Shown here piece by piece: positions 1 to 9,250 of a DNA stretch of 64,000 bases. The translations under genes and the position numbers were made by a program. Every line of letters starts with the position of its first letter. The stretch's first letter is position 1. The DNA is from Roseicitreum antarcticum. Lineage in GTDB: Bacteria; Pseudomonadota; Alphaproteobacteria; Rhodobacterales; Rhodobacteraceae. The stretch spans positions 1,860,001 to 1,924,000 of the forward strand of contig NZ_CP061498.1 of assembly GCF_014681765.1 (NCBI RefSeq), written 5' to 3'. The notes below the pieces were generated by a model. It saw only the letters and a list, made by a program, of their open reading frames with translations. It was not told the origin of the DNA and searched no databases.

Positions 1-78
1 CGCCATGCCGCTGCCGCACGCCAATAGAGACGCTGCGGCACAGCATAGCCGGAGTTCGATGGATGGAGCCAACGCCGT

Positions 79-2349
79 GTGCCAAACAATCGACCCAGGG
101 ACAACCCTGCCCACCATCAGATCCACGTTGCGCACGACGCCGGGTTATTGCATCGGGCGTTGGCTGACATGGTGATCCAGGGGCAGCTGGCCGGAATATG
201 GCGCTATCCTGTCAGCTCACTCGGCGGTGAACGGCTTGATCGCGCGGAAATTGGGCCGCGCGGTTTGCTTGGCGACCGCACCTTCGGGTTGTTCGACAAC
301 GAGGACGGTGCACATATCTATCCCGCCCGCGATGCACGCTGGAATCCCGCCCCACTGCTTTCCGCACGGCTCACCGCGAACGGGCCGGAACTGTCGGTCA
401 ATGGAACTGATTGGGCTTCTGCAGACACCCCGGACATGCAGGCGCAGGTGGCGCAGGTGCTGGGTCGCCCGGCCAGCCTGCGCGCATATGATGCCGAAAT
501 CAGGCCCCGCTATAATGTTGCGCCGCTGCATTTGCTGAGTCTTCAGGCAATGGCGGCGCTGCGCCGCGCGATCCCCGACAGCGCGATTGATGCGCGCCGC
601 TTCCGGCCCAATCTGCTGGTCGACCTGCCCGATCTGGCCGGTGAAATTCCCGAATATGCCCTGCTGGGGGTGGAATTCAGCCTTGGCGGCCTGCGTCTGC
701 GCGGTACGGTTCCCTGCGGGCGTTGTGGCTTCACAAGCCTGCCCGTCGGCGACGGGTTGCCCGAAGACCCCGCCGTTCTGCGCACGCTCGTCCGCCGGTT
801 TGAGCGGAATTTCGGGATATATTGCGAAGTCATCGACGCAGGCACCTTGCACGTCGCCGCCCCGCTGCACGCGACAGCATCCGCGCAGGGCCCTGGGCCT
901 GTGGTGATTGTCGGCGGCGGACAGGCGGGCGTGACGGCGGCGCGCGCGTTGCGCAAACACGGCTATGTGGGCCCAATCCGCATTTTCGCGGCCGAGCGTC
1001 ACTTGCCCTATGAACGCCCGCCCCTGTCAAAGCATATACTTAACCCCGGCGCGATTGTATCGCCGCTCCTCAGCGCGCAAGACGCCGCAACAGCCAATCT
1101 TGCGCTGGACCTTGCCACCCCCGTTGAGGCAATAGACCTGAACGCGCGGCAGGTCGAAACGGCGGACGGCAGCATTGTGTCCTTTGGCACGCTGATCCTT
1201 GCCATGGGTGGGCTGGCGCGGCGTTTGCCGGGCTTGAACCGTGGGCATGGCAGGGTGCATGAACTGCGGTCGCAAGACGATGCCGCACGCCTATCCGGGG
1301 CGCTGCACCCGGGCACGCGCCTGTTCATTCTGGGCGGTGGCTGGATTGGCATGGAAATCGCAGCGGCGGCGCGGATAGCCGGTGCAGAGGTTTCGCTGTT
1401 CGTGCGCAGCACCGCGCTGGCGCCGCATATGCTCCCGCCCGTTGTCTCAGACGCGCTGACTGCACTGCACCGCGCGCATGGCATTACACTGCATTTCGGG
1501 GTAGAACCCCGGTTTCATGAAACTGAAACCGGCGTCCGTTGCGAGGTCGGCGGGCAGCACCTGACCGCGGATCATCTGTTGCTGGCCATCGGGATGGTGG
1601 CGAATGACGGACTGGCCCGCCGCGCGGGGCTAGACTGCGCGAACGGCATTCTGACCGATGAAACTGGTGCCACCTCGCATGAGGGGGTATTTGCCATCGG
1701 CGATGTCGCCCTACCCCCCAGCGGGCGTTTTGAGACATGGCAAAACGCCAATCTTCAGGCCGACCGCGTCGCGCGCCACATTCTGGGCCAGCCCGCCCCG
1801 CCACCGGAACCGCTGCGCTTCTGGTCCGAGCAGTTTGGCCACCGCGTGCAGGTCGTCGGGCGACCTGATCCGAAGGCCAGCCTTCTGTCGCAGTCCGGTC
1901 AATTCTGGGATTTCGGTAGTTTCGCCGTGGGCATCGACACGCCCGAGGCGATACACCGCGCGGCGCGCAGGCTGTCGCTCAGCGAACCGGTGGCGCCAGG
2001 CACACCCGCCCCGGCCCCAACGGCTGCAAGAAAGGAATACCTTCTGTGCCCCGCCGCCGATGTGACCGAAGGCGCTCTGCTGCGCATCGAGCACTCCGCG
2101 CGGGGGGCGCTGTGCGCAACGCGGCAGGGCGGGCAGACTTTTGTCACCGATGACCGCTGCCCGCATGCTGTCGCGTCGCTGTCAGAAGGCTTTGTGGATG
2201 ACGGGCGGCTGATCTGCCCGCTGCATTTCGCAGAGTTCGATCTGCGCAGCGGCGCCCCGCATCACGCCCCCGAAGGCTGCGGCGCGCTGACTGTTCACCC
2301 CACGTCCGAACGCGACGGTCAGATATTCGTCAGCTTGCCCCACCCATAG
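79..2349 (+). CDS. MOSC - FAD/NAD(H) reductase - Rieske fusion protein
   Basis: The protein reads as a self-contained cytoplasmic redox chain. Residues about 32-255 are a MOSC N-terminal barrel plus MOSC domain, the molybdenum-cofactor fold of YcbX and mARC, with a PCGRC motif near residue 213 where those enzymes keep the metal-ligating cysteine. Residues about 273-640 are a ferredoxin-reductase-type flavoprotein with GGGQAGVTAARAL (FAD), GGGWIGMEIAAAA (NAD) and GVFAIGD. Residues about 655-756 are a Rieske domain with C694, H696, C713 and H716. The GTG start at 79 has GGAG ten bases upstream; ATG 169 begins exactly at the MOSC domain and is an alternative. I infer electron flow NADH to FAD to Fe-S to Mo, perhaps reducing an N-hydroxylated compound. 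The substrate is unknown. Confidence 0.85.
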   Translation: MPNNRPRDNPAHHQIHVAHDAGLLHRALADMVIQGQLAGIWRYPVSSLGGERLDRAEIGPRGLLGDRTFGLFDNEDGAHIYPARDARWNPAPLLSARLTANGPELSVNGTDWASADTPDMQAQVAQVLGRPASLRAYDAEIRPRYNVAPLHLLSLQAMAALRRAIPDSAIDARRFRPNLLVDLPDLAGEIPEYALLGVEFSLGGLRLRGTVPCGRCGFTSLPVGDGLPEDPAVLRTLVRRFERNFGIYCEVIDAGTLHVAAPLHATASAQGPGPVVIVGGGQAGVTAARALRKHGYVGPIRIFAAERHLPYERPPLSKHILNPGAIVSPLLSAQDAATANLALDLATPVEAIDLNARQVETADGSIVSFGTLILAMGGLARRLPGLNRGHGRVHELRSQDDAARLSGALHPGTRLFILGGGWIGMEIAAAARIAGAEVSLFVRSTALAPHMLPPVVSDALTALHRAHGITLHFGVEPRFHETETGVRCEVGGQHLTADHLLLAIGMVANDGLARRAGLDCANGILTDETGATSHEGVFAIGDVALPPSGRFETWQNANLQADRVARHILGQPAPPPEPLRFWSEQFGHRVQVVGRPDPKASLLSQSGQFWDFGSFAVGIDTPEAIHRAARRLSLSEPVAPGTPAPAPTAARKEYLLCPAADVTEGALLRIEHSARGALCATRQGGQTFVTDDRCPHAVASLSEGFVDDGRLICPLHFAEFDLRSGAPHHAPEGCGALTVHPTSERDGQIFVSLPHP

Positions 2350-2427
2350 CCGCAGCGCGGTGCCGCCCGCCGCGTCCCGCACGCTTTGCCACCCGCACCC
2401 GATCCTCCCAAATGAAAGGCGCGCATC

Positions 2428-3891
2428 ATGATCGCACCCGTTGACCACCTGAAACACAGCGGCAATCTGGGCCGGTTCTTCATTGATGGCCGATGGGTTG
2501 CGCCGCACGGGTCCGGGACGTCCGCCGTCATCAACCCCGCCACGGAATCCTTGCTGTGCCACATCCCGCTGGGCGACCGGCACGACGTGGATGCGGCTGT
2601 TGCCGCCGCAACCCGCGCCTTTCCGGCATGGAGCCAGACAGCCCCCGACGCGCGCATCACCCTGCTGGCGCGGCTGGAGGGGTTGATGGAAGACAACGCC
2701 CCCCTGCTGGCCCACTGCATGAGCCAGGAGATGGGCGCCGCGCTCAGCTACGCGAAGGCCGCGCAAGTGCCTTTGGCAGTGGCCCATATCAGAACCGCGC
2801 GCGAGGTTCTGGCCCGGTTTGAATTTACAAGCCAGCGCGGCACCACGGCGATTTTCCGGGAACCGATTGGCGTGTGCGCGCTGATCACACCGTGGAACTG
2901 GCCGCTGTATCAGATCACCGCAAAGGTGGCCCCGGCCTTGGCCGCTGGATGCTGCGTGGTGCTGAAGCCCAGCGAACTCGCCCCTCTGAGCGCGTTGTTG
3001 TTTGCTGGACTGGTTGAAAAGGCGGGCTTTCCCGCAGGGGTGTTCAATCTGGTGCAAGGCGACGGGCCGGAAGTGGGGGCGGCGATGGCCACACATCCGG
3101 GCGTTGACATGGTCTCGATCACCGGGTCGACCCGCGCGGGCATCGCGGTGGCAAAGGCCGCCGCTGATACGGTCAAACGCGTGGCGCAGGAATTGGGGGG
3201 GAAATCGCCCAATCTGATCTTGCACGACGCGGATATGGAACGCGCCGTATCGCTGGGCGTGGCGACGGCGATGCGCAATCTGGGCCAGTCATGCAGCGCG
3301 CCGACGCGGATGATCGTGCCGCGCACGCAACTGGCCGAGGTTGAAGAAATCGCCATACGCGCAGCGGAGCAGATCATCGTCGGCGACCCGCAGGACCCCG
3401 GCGTGACCCACGGAGCCATCGCCAACCACGCCCAGTTCGCGCGGGTTCAGACCATGATCGCGGTTGGCATCGCCGAAGGCGCGCACCTGATCGCGGGCGG
3501 GCCGGGACGACCCGAGGGGATGGTGCGCGGCTTTTTCGCGCGCCCGACCGTCTTTTCGCAGGTGCGCCCGGACATGCAGATCGCGCAGGAAGAAATCTTT
3601 GGCCCCGTGCTGTGCATCCTGCCCTATGACAGCGTTGAAGACGCCATCCGCATCGCCAACGACACTGTCTATGGCCTTGGGGCGCATGTGCAGGGCCGTG
3701 ACCTGCCGCTTGCCCGTGCCGTCGCATCCCAGATCCGCGCGGGCCAAGTGCACCTGAACTATCCCGCATGGGACCCGCATGCGCCGTTTGGTGGCTACAA
3801 ACAATCCGGCAACGGGCGCGAATACGGGCGCGAGGGCATGCTGGAATATCTGGAGGTCAAGTCTGTCCTTGGCTTCTCAGTCCCGGACTGA
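2428..3891 (+). CDS. NAD(P)-dependent aldehyde dehydrogenase
   Basis: This 487-residue protein has the full length of the aldehyde dehydrogenase superfamily. It shows the cofactor-binding segment ALITPWNWPLYQ, the ELGGKSPNLIL block with the general-base glutamate, and the catalytic cysteine in GQSCSAP at about residue 289. The C-terminal APFGGYKQSGNGRE segment is also typical. It would oxidise an aldehyde to a carboxylate in the cytoplasm. It follows the MOSC/Rieske gene on the same strand after 78 bases and precedes a cupin and an ABC importer, so it probably handles an aldehyde made from the imported compound. The substrate cannot be told from sequence. Confidence 0.9.
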   Translation: MIAPVDHLKHSGNLGRFFIDGRWVAPHGSGTSAVINPATESLLCHIPLGDRHDVDAAVAAATRAFPAWSQTAPDARITLLARLEGLMEDNAPLLAHCMSQEMGAALSYAKAAQVPLAVAHIRTAREVLARFEFTSQRGTTAIFREPIGVCALITPWNWPLYQITAKVAPALAAGCCVVLKPSELAPLSALLFAGLVEKAGFPAGVFNLVQGDGPEVGAAMATHPGVDMVSITGSTRAGIAVAKAAADTVKRVAQELGGKSPNLILHDADMERAVSLGVATAMRNLGQSCSAPTRMIVPRTQLAEVEEIAIRAAEQIIVGDPQDPGVTHGAIANHAQFARVQTMIAVGIAEGAHLIAGGPGRPEGMVRGFFARPTVFSQVRPDMQIAQEEIFGPVLCILPYDSVEDAIRIANDTVYGLGAHVQGRDLPLARAVASQIRAGQVHLNYPAWDPHAPFGGYKQSGNGREYGREGMLEYLEVKSVLGFSVPD

Positions 3892-4068
3892 GACGGCGCG
3901 GGACTGACCGGAATATTCCACCGCAGACGGCTGTCTGATCGCCATCATTCACTGCGGCGCAGGTGAATTCGGCATCCAACGCTGCGATGCCCGGTTCAAA
4001 CTGAACCCATAAGAACGAGGCCAGTCGCCCCTATGATGCCCGTCGCCCGCATGACACCAGGAGTTTCC

Positions 4069-4425
4069 ATGTCCAACCTGATCGCCATCGACACCAATCC
4101 CACTTTCGCCCCAAAAGAGGCAATGCCACAGCCCGACAGGCTGATTTCCGGCGCGCCAGAATTCAAGACATGGGCACAGGATTCCTCGAATGCGGACAAG
4201 GTTCTGACGGGTATCTGGCAGGCCACCCCCGGCGAGACACATTCGATCAAAGGCACAACCTTCGAATTCTGTCACATCCTGTCGGGGCTGGTCGAGATCG
4301 AGGAAACCAGCGGCGCAACCCAGACCTTCCGCGCAGGCGACAGTTTCGTGATGAAGCCCGGCTTTGTGGGCGTATGGCGGACCATTGAGACCGTGCGAAA
4401 AATCTATGTCTGCGTCTACGAATGA
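4069..4425 (+). CDS. small cupin-domain protein (Cupin_3 type)
   Basis: A 118-residue single-domain cupin. It contains GETHSIKGTTFEFCHILSG and, later, FRAGDSFVMKPGFVGVW, the two conserved cupin strands, and resembles the DUF861/Cupin_3 group often found beside amino-acid and ureide catabolic genes. ATG 4069 is preferred over the in-frame ATG 4033 because AGGAG lies at a good distance upstream and the homologous part begins there. Its role may be as a small enzyme or ligand-binding protein. The first cupin motif is weak in metal-binding histidines, so enzymatic activity is uncertain. Confidence 0.75.
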   Translation: MSNLIAIDTNPTFAPKEAMPQPDRLISGAPEFKTWAQDSSNADKVLTGIWQATPGETHSIKGTTFEFCHILSGLVEIEETSGATQTFRAGDSFVMKPGFVGVWRTIETVRKIYVCVYE

Positions 4426-4656
4426 TCGCGTTGTATGACCGGCAACGCAGAAGGAAATGCCTGACGCTGACACAACAACAGCCAATCCTGCCGTCCGGGC
4501 ACGCGGATTCGACAGGTTCTCTATGCGCGCCGGACCATGCTGAACTAACCGTGGTTCAAACTTACGAGTCGTCCCTCTCAACCGGAGTCGCACCTCAATG
4601 ACCGAGATGACACGCCCCCTGCCCCGCCTTATCGCCATTATGTCGGGACCGAACCC

Positions 4657-6324
4657 ATGACAGCAGGGACAACACCCCCCGCCGCACCTGAAATCGTCCT
4701 GTCGGTGCGCGGGCTGACGATTGAGCTGCCGACGGGTATGGAGCGTCGCCACGCGGTCGAGGATGTGTCCTTTGACCTGCATCGCGGCCAGATCCTGTGT
4801 GTGGTGGGCGAATCCGGTTCGGGCAAATCCGTCACGGCCAGCACCATGCTGGGCTTGCTGCCAAAGGCGATGAAAACCAGCGCCGGGTCAATCAAGCTGG
4901 AAGAACGCGAGATTGTAGGCATGGGGGCCGAGGCCCTGCGCAGCCTGCGCGGGCGCGTGGTGTCGATGATCTTCCAGGACCCGCTGTCGGCGCTGAACCC
5001 GTTAATGACCGTCGGCGCGCAGATTGACGAAGTGATGGCCTCGCACGGGGTCGGCACGCGGGTATCGCGCAAGGAACGCGCGATGGAACTGCTGATTGAG
5101 GTGGGTTTGCCAGAACCCGAACTGATGTATCACCAGTATCCGTTCCGCCTGTCGGGCGGGCAGCGGCAGCGCGTGATGATCGCCATGGCGCTGGCGCTGG
5201 AACCCGCGATCCTGATCGCCGATGAGCCCACAACAGCACTGGACGTGACGACACAGGCGCAGATCCTGAAGCTGATCCGCGATATTCAGCGCCGCAAGGG
5301 CATGAGCGTGATGTTCATCACGCATGATTTTGGCGTTGTTGCCGAAATCGCCGACAGCGTGGTTGTGATGGAAAAGGGCCATGTCGTCGAACAGTGCAGC
5401 GCCGCGCAGGTGCTGAAAGCGCCGACCCATCCCTATACACAGCGGCTGATTGCGGCGGTCCCGCATCTGCGCAGCGGAAACCGTGTGCAGGATGGCACCG
5501 CAACGACCGAGCCCGTGCTGCAGGTCAAAAATCTGGTCAAGACCTATGCCAGCGGCAGCGTGTTCTTTGGCACGCGTCGCGTGGTGCCTGCAGTGCAGGA
5601 TGTGTCGTTCAACGTGGCGCGCGGCAGCACGCTGGGCGTGGTGGGCGAAAGCGGTTCGGGCAAGTCATCGCTGGGCCGTCTGCTCATCAAACTGATGGCC
5701 GCAGATTCGGGTCAGATCCTGTTTGAAGGTCAGGATATGGCCGCCCTGTCGGAATCGGAATTCCGCGCGATCCGCCCAAAGATCCAGATGATCTTTCAGG
5801 ACCCTTTCGCGTCGCTCAATCCGCGGATGACGGTCGGCACAATCCTGACGGTCGGTCCCATCGCACACGGGATGCCTGCCGGGCAGGCCCGCGAAGAGGC
5901 GCGCGCGATGCTGACGCTCGTGGGCCTTGATCCCGGCGCGTTCGGGCGCTACCCGCACGAGTTTTCCGGCGGCCAGCGGCAGCGCATCGGCATTGCCCGC
6001 GCGCTGATGTTCAAGCCCAAGCTGCTGGTCGCGGACGAAGCAGTTTCAGCGCTGGACGTGTCTATTCAGGCGCAAATCCTTGAACTGCTGGACCGGATTC
6101 AGCGCGAAACCGGCGTGTCGATGATCTTCATCACCCATGACCTGCGCGTTGCCAGTCAGATCTGCGACGACATCGTGGTGATGCATAAGGGCAAGATCGT
6201 CGAACAGGGTCCGCCTTCACAGATTTTTACTAATGCCCGCTCTGCCTACACGCGTGAGCTGGTGGCCGCCATTCCAGGGGAAAGCGCGCGTGCGCCTGAA
6301 CCGGAACCGGCCGAGGTTGTGTGA
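4657..6324 (+). CDS. oligopeptide/dipeptide ABC importer, fused double ATPase
   Basis: A 555-residue protein with two complete ABC ATPase domains in tandem, equivalent to DppD and DppF joined. Walker A GESGSGKS occurs near residues 51 and 330, signature LSGGQRQR near 164 and FSGGQRQR near 435, and Walker [13 protein letters not shown] and [12 protein letters not shown] follow each. The second Walker B has A instead of the usual P, which is common in this subfamily. It powers the importer formed with the Tat-dependent binding protein and two permeases just downstream. The stop codon lies inside the left arm of a long inverted repeat (6309-6330). Confidence 0.93.
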   Translation: MTAGTTPPAAPEIVLSVRGLTIELPTGMERRHAVEDVSFDLHRGQILCVVGESGSGKSVTASTMLGLLPKAMKTSAGSIKLEEREIVGMGAEALRSLRGRVVSMIFQDPLSALNPLMTVGAQIDEVMASHGVGTRVSRKERAMELLIEVGLPEPELMYHQYPFRLSGGQRQRVMIAMALALEPAILIADEPTTALDVTTQAQILKLIRDIQRRKGMSVMFITHDFGVVAEIADSVVVMEKGHVVEQCSAAQVLKAPTHPYTQRLIAAVPHLRSGNRVQDGTATTEPVLQVKNLVKTYASGSVFFGTRRVVPAVQDVSFNVARGSTLGVVGESGSGKSSLGRLLIKLMAADSGQILFEGQDMAALSESEFRAIRPKIQMIFQDPFASLNPRMTVGTILTVGPIAHGMPAGQAREEARAMLTLVGLDPGAFGRYPHEFSGGQRQRIGIARALMFKPKLLVADEAVSALDVSIQAQILELLDRIQRETGVSMIFITHDLRVASQICDDIVVMHKGKIVEQGPPSQIFTNARSAYTRELVAAIPGESARAPEPEPAEVV

Positions 6325-6475
6325 AAACTCAGATTTAACGAATTTAGCGAGAATTTTTTTCTAGGTATGCGGCAGTGCGCGCCTCCCGTCAGAACAAAAT
6401 CCCTTCTCTTGGCGCTCGGAAGAGCGCCGTTCCGCAGCAAGCCATGATCAAACGAGTTTTCACACAGCCTCGGCC
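6309..6475. repeat. 167-bp unit with 22-bp terminal inverted repeats and internal hairpin
   Basis: Positions 6309-6330 and 6454-6475 are inverted copies that match in 21 of 22 bases. The left arm covers the last codons and stop of the double-ATPase gene. Between them lie TGCGG/CCGCA arms (6368-6372 and 6432-6436) around a perfect 7-bp GGCGCTC/GAGCGCC hairpin with a GGAA loop (6411-6428). The unit sits between the ATPase gene and the binding-protein gene. It could be a small non-autonomous element or a structured mRNA leader or attenuator. No clear target duplication flanks it. Confidence 0.75.
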
Positions 6476-6524
6476 CAATCCTGACCAAAAAAAATAAATA
6501 TCATTCAACAAGGGAGACTACCAG

Positions 6525-8189
6525 ATGACCAATAACCCAAAGACCGGATCGGGCCTTTCACGTCGTAATGCCCTTGGCATTATGGGCGCAAGTGCCGCAG
6601 CGCTGCTTGCTCCCAATCTGCTGGGCAAGCCTGCCTTCGCCCAAACGCCCCCCGACGCGCCTTCGGGCCGGATTATCGTGGGCGTTTCGCAAGAACCCAC
6701 TGTCTTCAACCCGCTGATGCCAAAGATCGAAGTGGATGATAACGTCCATTTCTCGGTGTTCGACGCGCTGTTCCGCATCACGGAAGAAGGGGTCATCGTG
6801 CCCAATCTGGCAACCGAAGTCCCCACGCAGGAAAACGGCGGCATTTCAGAAGACGGCCTGCAATGGCGTATCCGCCTGCGCGACGATGTGCGCTGGCATG
6901 ATGGCGAGCTGTTCACGGCAGAAGATGTGAAGTTCACCCTTGAACTGATCGTCAATCCTGACTTCCGCGCATGGCGCACCACGGGCCACAACCTTGTGCG
7001 CGATATTGAAGTTGTTTCGCCCACCGAAATCACCTGGCGGATGGAAGAACCGTTTGCGCCCTATATGTCCTTCCTGACGGAAACCTTCATCGTACCCGCC
7101 CATATTCTGGGCGCAGATGACAACCCCAACGAAGCCGCCTTCAACCGCGCGCCCATCGGCACCGGTGCTTTCCGCTGGGGTCAGCGCACGGCAGGTGACA
7201 ACCTGACGCTGGTTGCCAACCCCGACTATTTTGGGGAGGGGCCGTATATCGAAGAACTGATCTTCCGCTACATCCCCGACATGACGGTCCTGTTCACCCA
7301 ATTCCAGAGCGGTGCTATTGATCTGGTCGGTCGTGCCTATATCACCCAGGATAATTATGAGGCGGCCCGCAACCTGCCCGACCGCGTCGTGGATCTGGTT
7401 CCCGCCACGTCGATCGAGTCGATTTATCTGAATCTGGAACGCCCACAATTCAAGGAACGCGCCGTGCGCGAAGCGCTGTATCTGGCGCTGGACCGCGACT
7501 CGATCGTTGATGTGCTGTACTATGGCCTGCCCAATCAGACCGAAACTTTCATGCCGCGTCAGTCGTATTACTACCACGACGGCCTGCCCACGCATGAGTT
7601 CAATCTGGAAAAGGCGCGCCAGATTCTGGACGAAGCAGGCTGGGCACCCGGTTCTGACGGTATCCGCGCAAAAGACGGTGTGCGGCTGTCGTTCAACAAC
7701 TCCACCACCACTGGCGCCCATCTGCGCGAACAGGCGCAGCAGTTTGTCCAGCAGACCTTCCGGGATATCGGTGTGGAAATGAACATCGAAAACCTGCCTG
7801 CCGCCGTGATGTGGGGTGATTTCTGGGGGATGTCGCAATTCGATTCTGCGATGGTCGGCGTCACCTACCTGATCGCCGCCGATCCGGACGTCACCAACCG
7901 GTTTCACAGTGTCGCGATTACCGCACAGGGCGGCCGGGGCTCAAACACCGGACAGTATTCCAACCCCGAGGTAGACGCCTTGCTAGAAGAGGGTGCGCGT
8001 ACCTTCGACCGTGAGCAGCGGCGCGAGATCTATCTGCGTGTGCAAGAAATCATCCGCGATGATCTGCCGTATCTGCCCCTGTTTGCCTACACTCAGGTCA
8101 TGGGGCGCAAGGCGGGGATCGAAGGCTTTGTTCCCAACACTAACACCCGCAGCGAAACCTGGCATGCCGCAGGCTGGTACTGGGCCTGA
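6525..8189 (+). CDS. family 5 peptide/opine ABC substrate-binding protein
   Basis: A 554-residue extracytoplasmic solute-binding protein of the SBP_bac_5 family. The N terminus has a twin-arginine signal (LSRRNALGIMG, then a hydrophobic Ala/Leu stretch ending AFAQ), so it is probably exported folded by Tat. The body has the expected features, including DVRWHDGELFTAEDVKF and FNLEKARQILDEAGW. It captures the substrate for the permeases and ATPase of the same cluster. AAGGGAGA lies upstream of ATG 6525. The ligand could be a peptide, opine or conjugated amine; the neighbouring oxidases and deacylase favour a conjugated nitrogen compound. Confidence 0.93.
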   Translation: MTNNPKTGSGLSRRNALGIMGASAAALLAPNLLGKPAFAQTPPDAPSGRIIVGVSQEPTVFNPLMPKIEVDDNVHFSVFDALFRITEEGVIVPNLATEVPTQENGGISEDGLQWRIRLRDDVRWHDGELFTAEDVKFTLELIVNPDFRAWRTTGHNLVRDIEVVSPTEITWRMEEPFAPYMSFLTETFIVPAHILGADDNPNEAAFNRAPIGTGAFRWGQRTAGDNLTLVANPDYFGEGPYIEELIFRYIPDMTVLFTQFQSGAIDLVGRAYITQDNYEAARNLPDRVVDLVPATSIESIYLNLERPQFKERAVREALYLALDRDSIVDVLYYGLPNQTETFMPRQSYYYHDGLPTHEFNLEKARQILDEAGWAPGSDGIRAKDGVRLSFNNSTTTGAHLREQAQQFVQQTFRDIGVEMNIENLPAAVMWGDFWGMSQFDSAMVGVTYLIAADPDVTNRFHSVAITAQGGRGSNTGQYSNPEVDALLEEGARTFDREQRREIYLRVQEIIRDDLPYLPLFAYTQVMGRKAGIEGFVPNTNTRSETWHAAGWYWA

Positions 8190-8199
8190 TCAGACCACC

Positions 8200-8228
8200 G
8201 TCGCCCGCGCATGATCTGCGCGGGCGAC
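8200..8228 (+). terminator. intercistronic hairpin after the binding-protein gene
   Basis: A perfect 11-bp stem (8200-8210 with 8218-8228) closes a 7-base loop 11 bases after the binding-protein stop codon. No U-tract follows, so it is more likely an mRNA 3-prime stabiliser or partial attenuator than a full terminator. Such a structure would keep binding-protein mRNA more abundant than permease mRNA. Confidence 0.7.
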
Positions 8229-8256
8229 ACTTACCTACCCCACCTGACAGCCCCGC

Positions 8257-8271
8257 AAGGAGGGAAACACG
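8257..8271 (+). promoter_or_regulatory. strong ribosome binding site pointing to an ACG start
   Basis: AAGGAGG at 8257-8263 is an ideal Shine-Dalgarno sequence. Five bases later, at 8269-8271, an ACG codon begins the in-frame reading T-V-A-F-L-F-G-R-L-L-Q-S, which matches the usual N terminus of DppB-type permeases. There is no ATG, GTG or TTG at the expected place. The next usable codons are CTG 8281 and TTG 8296, both too far from this site. Confidence 0.6.
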
Positions 8272-8295
8272 GTCGCATTCCTGTTCGGACGCCTT

Positions 8296-9219
8296 TTGCA
8301 GAGCCTCGTATTGCTGGTGATTGTTTCAATCATCGGTTTTGTCGTTCTCAACCTGATCCCCGGCGGGCCTTTGGCGCAATACGCGCTTGATCCCGGCATG
8401 ACCCAGGATGACAGGATACGCATCGCGGCGCAGCTGGGTCTTGATCGGCCGCTTTGGGTGCAATACCTCGACTGGGCCTCGGGCATGTTGCAGGGCGACT
8501 GGGGCACCTCGTTCCGCGATGGCAACCCGGTGCTGACCGTTATCGGGCGTCATGTTTACGCGACATTGCTGCTGATGGGGTCGGCCACCGTCATCGCGGT
8601 ATCCATCGGCACATGGATCGGCATACGGGGCGCAACGCACCGCTATTCCAGCTTTGACTATGTCGCCACGGTCGGTGCCATGATCGCGCTGTCGATCCCG
8701 ACCTTCTGGTTTGGTCTGATCGGCATCTATGTCTTTTCCCTGCGGCTGGGATGGTTTCCGGCAGGCAATATGTACACAATCGGCGATGCGTCGGTGATGA
8801 ACTATCTGCACCACCTGATCATGCCCTCTGTCGTGCTGGCGCTGGTGCATATCGCGATCTGGAGCCGGTTCATGCGCGCCGCCACGCTGGACGCGATCAG
8901 TCAGGAATTTGTAAAGACCGCCCGCGCCAAGGGTGTGCCCGAACGGCGCGTCATCATGAAACATGTCGTGGGCAATGCTCTGTTGCCGATGATCACGCTG
9001 GCGGGGGTGCAACTGCCGTCGCTGTTGACCGGCGCATTGGTGACCGAAACGGTTTTCACCTGGCCGGGGATGGGGCGGCTGTTCCTCGATAGCCTGGGCT
9101 ACAGCGATTATCCGGTGGTCATGGGGCTGTTGATGTTCTCGGCCATCCTGACCATTGCCGCCAACTTCGTCGCCGATGTCGTCGTTGCATTGGTCGATCC
9201 GCGCATTCGTCTGGCCTGA
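8296..9219 (+). CDS. ABC importer permease, DppB/OppB type
   Basis: An inner-membrane permease with about six transmembrane segments. It has the DppB-type N terminus (VVLNLIPGGPLAQYALDPGM) and the cytoplasmic EAA loop region (FVKTARAKGVPERRVIMKHVVGNAL) that contacts the ATPase. Coordinates are given from TTG 8296, but the true start is probably ACG 8269, because reading the nine codons before 8296 restores the usual N terminus and fits the strong ribosome site. It pairs with the permease at 9251. Confidence 0.9.
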   Translation: MQSLVLLVIVSIIGFVVLNLIPGGPLAQYALDPGMTQDDRIRIAAQLGLDRPLWVQYLDWASGMLQGDWGTSFRDGNPVLTVIGRHVYATLLLMGSATVIAVSIGTWIGIRGATHRYSSFDYVATVGAMIALSIPTFWFGLIGIYVFSLRLGWFPAGNMYTIGDASVMNYLHHLIMPSVVLALVHIAIWSRFMRAATLDAISQEFVKTARAKGVPERRVIMKHVVGNALLPMITLAGVQLPSLLTGALVTETVFTWPGMGRLFLDSLGYSDYPVVMGLLMFSAILTIAANFVADVVVALVDPRIRLA

Positions 9220-9250
9220 TGGCAGGCACCGGGCAAAAAGAGGCATCCTC

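Noticed and set aside
2182-3225. A 347-codon minus-strand frame opposite the aldehyde dehydrogenase gene
   Set aside because: It is antisense to two clear genes, has no ribosome site, and shows a His/Gln/Arg-rich composition typical of shadow frames.
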